Shown: positions 11,885 through 17,510 of the stretch, piece after piece
Layout: every line of letters starts with the position of its first letter
How positions within the stretch are numbered: the first letter of the stretch is position 1
DNA from: Pontiellaceae bacterium
Lineage (GTDB): Bacteria; Verrucomicrobiota; Kiritimatiellia; Kiritimatiellales; Pontiellaceae
Length of the DNA stretch: 17,510 nucleotides
Assembly: GCA_016937035.1 (NCBI GenBank)
Contig: JAFGWS010000013.1
Coordinates: 1-17,510 of the forward strand
Direction: 5' to 3'
The notes under the pieces: model-generated
Databases searched by the model: none
What the model saw: only the letters and a program-made list of their open reading frames with translations
What the model was told of the DNA's origin: nothing
Made by a program: the position numbers and the translations under genes

Positions 11885-14599
11885 TTAAGCCTCCGCAGTT
11901 GCAAGGGTGGGTTTTGCGTCAGCGGTAGTAATGTTATACCGTCCGGCATGACGGGCGAGCAGTTCGCCGTAGCGTTTGGATTTGTTCCAGTTCTGAACTT
12001 TACTGAAGTATCCGACCACGCGGGTTTCTCCGACCACGTTGGTCGATCCGCACTCGGGGCACTGCTCGAGCAGGCCGCGGGTCTGATGGTGGCAGTCATC
12101 GCAGAAGGTGAATTCCGGAGAAACACAAACCTGCGCGGACTGCGTACGGTGGAAGACTTCGGTCATCAGATGCGCGATGGCGTCGGCATCGGGGCGTTCC
12201 TCGCCGATAAAGCAGTGGGTAATCGCGCCGGATTCAATCAGGCTGTGATATTTGGACTGCTCGGTAATCCGCTCAACCAGCGAAACGTCGGCATCGGCGG
12301 CCAGATGGATTGAGTTGGTGTAGTATTCCGCGTCGGCGGGGCCTTTAACGATCTCTTTCGACTCTTCGGGGAAGTAGATCATGTCGGACTTAGCCAGGCG
12401 GCGGGCGGCCGATTCCGCCGGCGATTCTTCCAAGGTAAACTTGAGGTTATGTTTCTTCGCCAGTTTCTTGGCTTTAAGATACATATGGGCAACCACCTTG
12501 ATGCCGAAACGCTGGGCTTCGGCGCTCTCGTGCAGTTCCTGACCAATGAGGAATTTGACGGCATCGTTCACGCCGATCAGCCCGAGAATGTAGGTGCAGT
12601 TTTCGAGGTCAACATACGGTTTCCCATCGTTGGCGGTCTTGCCGATCTGCCAGAGCGGATGGCCGGGGCCGCTGAGCATTTCCGCGGCTTTGGCTTTTTT
12701 CTGCAGGTGGGCATCCACCGCCAGCTCCATGGTTTTATCGAGCTCATGAAAGAAGTTTTTCAGGATGTCGCCGCCGCTGCGCGCCGCACGGTATGAGGCC
12801 TGTGGAATGTTGATGGTCACGTTCTGGAATCCGCAGAAGCGCATACTTTCCGGGTGCTTGAGCATACGGTTGTCGTTGATCGTGGTGCGCAGGCGGCAGC
12901 AGGCGGAGAGCGTGACTTCGTCGCGGTCAAAGATGAAGTAGGTTGAACCGTTCTTACTGGCGAGATCGCAGGCTTTTCTATAGATCTCGAACTGAACCGG
13001 ATCCTCAAAGGTTTCATCGGAAACGTGGAAGTCACACTTCGGGAACTCAAAGATACGTCCGTGGGCATCTCCTTCAGCAAAAACCTGCAGGAGTGCGCGG
13101 CAGAACTGCTGCGCTTCTTGGGTGTAGTCGCCGTAGGTCACAATGGCTTCGCCGTTTTCGGCGAGCATCGCCTGTACTTCAGGATCGTAAATGGTGCCTT
13201 CGGTTTCGTCCGACAATTCACGCAGAACCAGCCGTTTACCCAACACGGGATCGTTATAAAGCAGGTCCATCAACTTGTATCCGGCAGCGTCGGTGTCGTC
13301 GCGCAGAAACTCTTCGAGTTCCACGATGGAACCGTCTTTGAGGCGGAGCTGGTAACGCCCGCCGGGGCCGATCGCCGGTACGGATTTGAGATAGCTCGGA
13401 ACGCCGGTGTGAATGTTAAAGTCGAGGAACAGCGTCTGGCCGCCGCGTGAGAATGCGTTTTGCGATCCGTTAAAGATGAGTTCCTGCGCAATCTGGTGCA
13501 GATCCGAGTCGGACATGCCGACGAGGAACGGAGCATACAGAATATTGATGTAGGCAATACCGAGTGCGCCCGCATAGTTGGCCTGCATTGACGCCAGGAA
13601 GGTGTTGAGGTGGCCGGTCAGCACCGACGCAGAGCGCGCCGGACTCGAAGACGTGTTGAGGTTAATCAATCCGTTCAGACCATATTTTTTCACATATTCA
13701 ATCGAGTGCGAGGAACAGTAAACGCGGGTCGGATAACCCAGGTCGTGTACGTGAACGGCACCGGTGTCGTGTGCGCGCTTTACCTCCGGGCTGAAAATGT
13801 TTTCGAGCGCCCACTGCTTCAGGACCAACTCAGCAATCCCAAGGTTTACTGCTTCCGGATTGTTGTTCACGATGTTCGAGTTTTCTGTCGATTTGGTGAA
13901 CATCAGGTTTTCGAGATAATCCTTTGAAACGCGGTAGAGCGAAAGGTCGCGGAGCTGCTGTGAATAGCCGCGCTCCATCAGTTCATTGTTCACCAGCTCG
14001 CGGATGAGGGTGGTGTTGATGACGCTCATGTCGCTGGCAATAATGCGATTTTCGACCGATTTTGCGACGTTAATGGCGAGTTCCACGGAGAGGTCGGTTT
14101 TGTCGAGAATCTGCTTAACGATCCGCTTGCGGTCCCACGGCAGATTAACGTTGTTGGAGGAAGACTCGACCAGCAGCAGGCTGGCATCGGTTACATCCAC
14201 TTTTCCTTTGGCGTCGGTGCCGCGCACACGAATGTTGCGACGGGCAATTTCGCGTTGCTTACGATAGCGCTTGTATGCGGCCACCACCAGCGTTTCACCC
14301 TGTTCAGCCAAGACAATTTCCACCAGGTCCTGCACATCTTCAATGCGCGGAATACGTTTTCCGTTACTGTCCGGATGAACATAAAACTCACTTTGCGGTG
14401 TGTTCAGCTGCTTGAGCACGTTTTCGGTCACCTTCGATGCCAAACCTTCGTTCTTAGCAACTTGCTGTTTACGGGCGACTTCGTCGACCGCTCGGTCAAT
14501 GGCCAGCTCAATTTTTTGCCAGCTGAATGGGACTACGAGTCCTGAACGTTTTTGAAAACCGTCGAATACGGTTTTGGTTTGGGCCTTCCCTGCCGACAT
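11885..14599 (-). CDS. nrdD: Anaerobic (class III) ribonucleoside-triphosphate reductase
   Basis: NrdD makes deoxyribonucleotides from ribonucleoside triphosphates without oxygen, using a glycyl radical. The 904-residue product is longer than E. coli NrdD (712). The N-terminus carries an ATP-cone regulatory domain at about 17-118 and a second cone-like region at about 135-233. The catalytic barrel follows, with HVHDLGYP near 283-290, AIGPGG near 409-414, a cysteine pair Cys567-Cys568 before R-L-R-T that probably includes the thiyl-radical cysteine, and QNVTINIP near 592-599. The C-terminus has a four-cysteine zinc site (Cys833, Cys836, Cys847, Cys850) and the glycyl-radical motif R-V-V-G-Y with Gly863, all intact. 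About 65 residues after AIGPGG (415-480) look longer than in shorter NrdDs. The ATG at 14599 follows a G-rich AAAGGGGGG. It heads the operon with the redoxin, and NrdG is the activase. Confidence 0.95.
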   Translation of the reverse strand: MSAGKAQTKTVFDGFQKRSGLVVPFSWQKIELAIDRAVDEVARKQQVAKNEGLASKVTENVLKQLNTPQSEFYVHPDSNGKRIPRIEDVQDLVEIVLAEQGETLVVAAYKRYRKQREIARRNIRVRGTDAKGKVDVTDASLLLVESSSNNVNLPWDRKRIVKQILDKTDLSVELAINVAKSVENRIIASDMSVINTTLIRELVNNELMERGYSQQLRDLSLYRVSKDYLENLMFTKSTENSNIVNNNPEAVNLGIAELVLKQWALENIFSPEVKRAHDTGAVHVHDLGYPTRVYCSSHSIEYVKKYGLNGLINLNTSSSPARSASVLTGHLNTFLASMQANYAGALGIAYINILYAPFLVGMSDSDLHQIAQELIFNGSQNAFSRGGQTLFLDFNIHTGVPSYLKSVPAIGPGGRYQLRLKDGSIVELEEFLRDDTDAAGYKLMDLLYNDPVLGKRLVLRELSDETEGTIYDPEVQAMLAENGEAIVTYGDYTQEAQQFCRALLQVFAEGDAHGRIFEFPKCDFHVSDETFEDPVQFEIYRKACDLASKNGSTYFIFDRDEVTLSACCRLRTTINDNRMLKHPESMRFCGFQNVTINIPQASYRAARSGGDILKNFFHELDKTMELAVDAHLQKKAKAAEMLSGPGHPLWQIGKTANDGKPYVDLENCTYILGLIGVNDAVKFLIGQELHESAEAQRFGIKVVAHMYLKAKKLAKKHNLKFTLEESPAESAARRLAKSDMIYFPEESKEIVKGPADAEYYTNSIHLAADADVSLVERITEQSKYHSLIESGAITHCFIGEERPDADAIAHLMTEVFHRTQSAQVCVSPEFTFCDDCHHQTRGLLEQCPECGSTNVVGETRVVGYFSKVQNWNKSKRYGELLARHAGRYNITTADAKPTLATAEA

Positions 14600-14659
14600 G
14601 TTTCCCCCCTTTATATTAATGCATTACGTTGATTTTTCAGTATGAAGTGGGGGAGAAGC

Positions 14660-14675
14660 TACTCCATAGGAAGTA
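14660..14675. promoter_or_regulatory. Degenerate second NrdR-box candidate
   Basis: TACTCCATAGGAAGTA is palindromic at 12 of 16 positions. Its centre lies 33 bp from that of the better box at 14693-14708, close to the roughly three-helical-turn spacing of paired NrdR boxes. Sequence agreement with the consensus is poor, so this rests mostly on position. Confidence 0.22.
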
Positions 14676-14679
14676 TTTG

Positions 14680-14685
14680 GGTCAA
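14680..14685 (-). promoter_or_regulatory. Possible -35 element of the nrdD promoter
   Basis: The minus strand reads TTGACC here, one base from the sigma-70 -35 consensus. A weak -10 (TAGCTT, 14661-14656) follows at 18 bp. It lies between the two NrdR-box candidates, where repressor binding would block RNA polymerase. The -10 match is poor, so the promoter is tentative. Confidence 0.3.
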
Positions 14686-14692
14686 GAACAAG

Positions 14693-14708
14693 ACACAACA
14701 TATTGTGG
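14693..14708. promoter_or_regulatory. NrdR-box-like operator upstream of nrdD
   Basis: ACACAACATATTGTGG matches the known NrdR box consensus (ACACWATATATWGTGT) at 14 of 16 positions, including the ACAC and GTG flanks. It lies 94 bp upstream of the nrdD start codon, just upstream of a TTGACC -35 candidate. NrdR represses ribonucleotide reductase operons when dATP is high, so an operator here fits the gene. A clear second box is lacking. Confidence 0.5.
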
Positions 14709-14738
14709 TTTTTGCCAAAAACGCTGTAAACAAAGGGG

Positions 14739-14750
14739 ATTATGCATAAT
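14739..14750. repeat. Perfect 12-bp palindrome ATTATGCATAAT
   Basis: This palindrome lies about 140 bp upstream of nrdD and 9 bp from a terminator-like hairpin. It could be a dimeric regulator site or chance. CATAAT on either strand resembles a -10 box but has no matching -35. Confidence 0.4.
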
Positions 14751-14756
14751 GGGACC

Positions 14757-14779
14757 AAAAGCGTCCCGTGGAGACGCTT
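14757..14779 (-). terminator. Hairpin with short T-run, terminator candidate
   Basis: AAGCGTC (14759-14765) pairs perfectly with GACGCTT (14773-14779) around a 7-nt loop. On the minus strand the stem runs into TTTT then GG. It could end transcription arriving from the CotH/lamin-tail gene, although that stop codon is over 300 bp upstream in transcription order. It would also insulate nrdD from upstream readthrough. Confidence 0.45.
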
Positions 14780-14876
14780 GAATTTAAAATATCAACCTGT
14801 TCGAGATGCGAAAATAGATCGAGTAATTTTGAAGAATGAGATCGGTTTCGGGGTAAGAACGGAAAAGCAAAGGGTA

Positions 14877-15065
14877 GGGCGTGACCGCCCGAGTGAGGCC
14901 ACGTTGCCGTGCCCAACTCGGCTCGGTTCACATTGGCGGGTGCGCCGCCATATTCGGTGGCGGGACGCACGTTGTGCGTCTGCGGCAGACAGCGTCTGCC
15001 CCTCCAATTTTCCGGAACCCGGGCGCGGGGCACGATGCGGCGTAGAACGGTGCTCCTCGCCGTTC
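14877..15065. other. Dense cluster of perfect hairpins, unassigned structured element
   Basis: Perfect inverted repeats follow one another: GGGCG-TGAC-CGCCC (14877-14890), CGAGT/ACTCG (14890-14894 with 14926-14930), CCGCCA/TGGCGG (14945-14963), GACGCAC-GTT-GTGCGTC (14964-14980), GGCAGAC-AGC-GTCTGCC (14984-15000), CCCG-GGCG-CGGG (15018-15029 approximately) and GAACGG/CCGTTC (15045-15065). Three 6-7 bp stems lie within 56 bp, two of them abutting. No T-run makes any of them an ordinary terminator. It could be a dispersed intergenic repeat, a structured RNA, or the long 3' untranslated region of the CotH/lamin-tail gene. I cannot name a family. Confidence 0.5.
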
Positions 15066-15101
15066 CATAATCTCTGCTGTCGAGGATAATGAGGACGGGA
15101 G

Positions 15102-17510
15102 TTACTGGAGCCGGAAAAACTTGGCCGGCTGGGTATCTGGAATAATTTCAAACGGACTCGTTGCTCCCGGAATGCTCATCCAAGGAGTTGTGAGGTTGGT
15201 GGTAGACTGAAGCACGCCGTCTGCCGTCCATTCGAGGAATAAGCCGTTTTCTAACGAGTGAAGTGTAATCCATTTGAAATCCGGCGATATCGGTGTGGAC
15301 ATGGCCGTCTGCCAGTTTGCGACATCATTTGCGTATTTGTCAGCGGCATTGCGTTGGAGTGAATACCCAATTGCTCCATCTGCCTCTGCGGGCCATGGAT
15401 CGTTAGCGATCGGGTGAGAGCCATCGCTGAAGTTAATCATTTCGGCACGAATTAAAGGAACAAAACCAGACTCCGGTGCGCCCGGCATGGATAGTTCAAG
15501 CTTTTCTCCATTATTGCTCAGCGCATCTCGATAGGGACCGTAAATAGCGCGGTTTGTTGGAATGTCGTGCAGTTGTCTGAAAATATCAGGATCGGTTCGA
15601 ACCAGTAGAATATGAGCTCCGGACGGAATCGAAACACCGGGCGGAAAGGTATATTCGATTCCCTTGGTAAATTTCCACGTGTTCGATGGGTTCGCCGGAT
15701 CAAAAAGATGAACCGTACTGCGGCTGCGATTAAATAACTCAATATACTCGGCCACTTCATCCTGATTATGAACTGGGTTATACATGATTTCGCTGATGAC
15801 CACTTCCGGAATCAACGGTGCGGAATTTGCCGTCCCCTTGGTTGAATAGGCCATGGAAACAAAATCGACATCATATCCTGTCGCCGAACTCTTGACAAAA
15901 CGGCCGAAAGTTACCTCCCGTGCAGATGCTCCAAAGTTTTCTGAGATGCTGTAGCCTCCGCTCAGGCTGTTGCCCGAACCACTGGAAAGAAATACACTTT
16001 CGCCCAGTTCACTCAGTCCGAAACCGGTCTGTTTTCCGGGATCCGATGATGCCAACCCAAAGTTGGCTTCCTGAGTGAACACCACATACCCTCCCGCAGC
16101 GATCACGGTGTCGGAGGGAATTCGGTATTTCATGAGATCATCGAGGTTGTCACTGAGGAACCATCCCCCGATATGAATCGGGGCATCCGTTGTGTTGTGC
16201 AATTCAATCCAGTCTCCGTCCACATCATCTGTATGTGCTAAAACTTCATTGATTACAATCGAACCGGTGGCAACTTCATTGGCCGAATTGAGAGTACCGG
16301 GACTGCCTCCATAGGCGGAGCTGGCCTGCCAGCCTTCTTGTCGATCCCACAGGCTCAGGTCGGGGTCGGTCGCGTCAATGATGCCCAATGAACTTCCATA
16401 TCCATCGGTGATTGGATGCCAATTACGGTAATCAAAGTCGTGAATCTCCCGACCTGCTGCATCTCTTAATACAATTTCTTCGCCGTAATCATCCAGTTCT
16501 GAGTTGAAATCAAACTCCCCGGCAATATTCCGCCCTGTGCCGTATTTGGCTTCGAAGACGGCCTGATTCTCGACAACCAGAACATAGTCTCCGGCCTGAA
16601 GCGTGATATCAGGAAAGGTAAACCGGATGCCGTCGGAGAATTCACAGAGGTAGAGGCTAATGGCTTCGGTTCCGGTGTTCTGGAGTTCGATGTACTCTTC
16701 TCCGGGGGCTTCTGGATGATACATGATCTCTGTGATTCGTAGGGTATTCAGCGGACGATCATCCGCAAATACGGCTTGATTCAACGCACTCCAACTGGAG
16801 CCGTTCTTTATCCTTGCTCGAACATGCACCGTTTTATTCAGCGTAATCTCGTTGGTATATACTGTCCCCACCGCATTGCCGGAGAAGACCTGTCGCGGGT
16901 CTGTGCCATCGAGGGTATAATAGATCGTTCCGCTGCTGCCGGACATCGTCAGCTTGTCTGACACGCTGATCGGGCCTCCGGTGTTGGCGGAGCTGCTGTT
17001 AATGAAAAAATCCGGCGGAGTGTCGGCTCCGGTCAGCGTTCCGATATGGTCATCAATCCAGCCCAGCCGATCCGCATAGGGGCTGGAATAGTAAAAGTCT
17101 TCGCAGGGGCTGGCAGGGGTTCCTTCGCCCGTCAGCCAGTTTTTCAGGAACTCAACCTGCATCTTGTACGTATGTGTTTCACAGCCAAAACCCCCTCCAT
17201 AATAGAAGTTCGGCCAGATCTCCGTGTTAAGGATATCCCATCGGGAAAAGTTTCTCTCGGCGGCCTCGGCATTCAGAAGGGTGAAATTATCATCCATCGC
17301 TTGAATAATCGTCGCGTCGCTCAGGATCTCTTCTCGAAGATGAAACCATCGATCAGCATATTTGCGCAGATATTCAGGGTCGTCTTTTAAGCGGTTATGC
17401 CAACGATACTCGGGATCCAGATCGTCCGCCTCTTCAAAAAACCAGCCGGTGGTATAATGGTACTCCAGATCCCAATTGGAGTAGTCATTGTTGCCCATGC
17501 TCCAGTTGTA
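15102..17510 (-). CDS. Secreted CotH-kinase / lamin-tail-domain protein (5' end outside window)
   Basis: The frame stays open through the right edge, so the ATG at 17498 is internal and the true start with signal peptide lies beyond 17510. Numbering from that Met, residues 1-155 match the C-terminal half of the CotH kinase family (W-H-N-R-L-K-D-D-P, R-W-F-H-L-R-E-E-I-L-S, EAAERNFSRW, and a late W-I-D-D). Residues 165-245 form a chitobiase-type domain with TIYYTLDGTDP. Three lamin-tail domains follow, at about 252-370 (ITEIMYHP, EEYIELQNTG), 412-530 (VINEVLAH, DWIELHNTT) and 565-675 (ISEIMYNP, EYIELFNRS). The C-terminal 55 residues (LEWTADGVLQSTTNL, then PGATSPFEIIP, ending AKFFRLQ) form a small beta module common at the ends of large exported proteins in Verrucomicrobiota and Kiritimatiellota. 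CotH in Bacillus phosphorylates spore-coat proteins; here the role is unknown, probably on the cell surface or secreted. Confidence 0.85.
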   Translation of the reverse strand, partial: YNWSMGNNDYSNWDLEYHYTTGWFFEEADDLDPEYRWHNRLKDDPEYLRKYADRWFHLREEILSDATIIQAMDDNFTLLNAEAAERNFSRWDILNTEIWPNFYYGGGFGCETHTYKMQVEFLKNWLTGEGTPASPCEDFYYSSPYADRLGWIDDHIGTLTGADTPPDFFINSSSANTGGPISVSDKLTMSGSSGTIYYTLDGTDPRQVFSGNAVGTVYTNEITLNKTVHVRARIKNGSSWSALNQAVFADDRPLNTLRITEIMYHPEAPGEEYIELQNTGTEAISLYLCEFSDGIRFTFPDITLQAGDYVLVVENQAVFEAKYGTGRNIAGEFDFNSELDDYGEEIVLRDAAGREIHDFDYRNWHPITDGYGSSLGIIDATDPDLSLWDRQEGWQASSAYGGSPGTLNSANEVATGSIVINEVLAHTDDVDGDWIELHNTTDAPIHIGGWFLSDNLDDLMKYRIPSDTVIAAGGYVVFTQEANFGLASSDPGKQTGFGLSELGESVFLSSGSGNSLSGGYSISENFGASAREVTFGRFVKSSATGYDVDFVSMAYSTKGTANSAPLIPEVVISEIMYNPVHNQDEVAEYIELFNRSRSTVHLFDPANPSNTWKFTKGIEYTFPPGVSIPSGAHILLVRTDPDIFRQLHDIPTNRAIYGPYRDALSNNGEKLELSMPGAPESGFVPLIRAEMINFSDGSHPIANDPWPAEADGAIGYSLQRNAADKYANDVANWQTAMSTPISPDFKWITLHSLENGLFLEWTADGVLQSTTNLTTPWMSIPGATSPFEIIPDTQPAKFFRLQ

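Larger units (their letters stand above)
14600..15101. other. Gene-free stretch between nrdD and the CotH/lamin-tail gene
   Basis: I see no credible gene in these 502 bp. The nrdD-proximal part (14600-14760) is AT-rich and holds the promoter region with a NrdR-box-like palindrome, a perfect 12-bp palindrome and a terminator-like hairpin. The distal part (14870-15070) is GC-rich and packed with hairpins. Open frames on the minus strand across the hairpin part have no ribosome binding site or recognisable domain. Confidence 0.7.

Noticed and set aside
11885..12008. NrdD seemed to have lost its radical glycine, because NWNKSK near the C-terminus has serine where some NrdDs have glycine.
   Set aside because: The radical glycine of this superfamily is in the R-V-x-G-Y motif, which is intact here as R-V-V-G-Y (Gly863), with the zinc cysteines at normal spacing before it. 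The NWNxSK position is not catalytic.
11801..12313. Plus-strand open frame of 170 residues.
   Set aside because: It is antisense to the redoxin and the zinc/glycyl-radical end of nrdD and is an effect of codon bias.
14740..15151. Minus-strand open frames of 97 and 119 residues across the hairpin tract.
   Set aside because: They have no ribosome binding site and no recognisable domain, overlap one another in different frames, and consist of GC-rich hairpin sequence; the longer one also runs into the CotH/lamin-tail gene.

Overview
The window reads as chromosomal DNA of an anaerobic or facultatively anaerobic Gram-negative bacterium. Gram-negative: lpxI and lpxB of lipid A synthesis. Anaerobic: a class III ribonucleotide reductase (nrdD, nrdG) and a fermentative D-lactate dehydrogenase. 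A large secreted CotH/lamin-tail protein with a C-terminal FFRL-type ending, plus an HPr with a conserved Ser46, suggests the PVC group (Kiritimatiellota, Lentisphaerota or Verrucomicrobiota). That placement is inference; no rRNA or marker gene is present.

Left edge (1-398): two direct repeats resembling the terminal repeats of IS21-family elements. They abut a 5'-truncated DnaQ-type 3'-5' exonuclease whose start and catalytic N-terminal part are missing. Plus-strand block (410-8351): ldhA, lpxI, lpxB, maf, a membrane-anchored triple-PAS protein without a kinase, and a hybrid histidine kinase with PAS, HisKA, HATPase, a degenerate receiver and an intact receiver. The lpxI-lpxB spacer holds a five-copy 7-bp tandem repeat that is also one arm of an inverted repeat around a perfect 14-bp palindrome.

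From 8457 to the right edge all genes are on the minus strand. In transcription order from the right these are: the CotH/lamin-tail protein (cut by the window edge), a 500-bp gene-free stretch rich in hairpins, nrdD, a CxxC redoxin, a strong intrinsic terminator, nrdG, a SET-domain protein, a small possible pcm remnant, lplA and ptsH. Convergent transcription meets at a symmetric hairpin at 8357-8384.

Likely links between genes: LpxI hydrolyses UDP-2,3-diacylglucosamine to lipid X, and LpxB joins lipid X with a second UDP-2,3-diacylglucosamine. NrdG installs the glycyl radical of NrdD, and the redoxin is a plausible electron donor in place of formate. A NrdR-box-like palindrome lies upstream of nrdD. 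The PAS protein and hybrid kinase probably form one signalling unit. I see no clearly new defence or mobile system. The least explained parts are the multi-hairpin tract at 14877-15065, the lpxI-lpxB spacer repeat, the terminator placed before nrdG, and the SET gene with matching short repeats on both sides.
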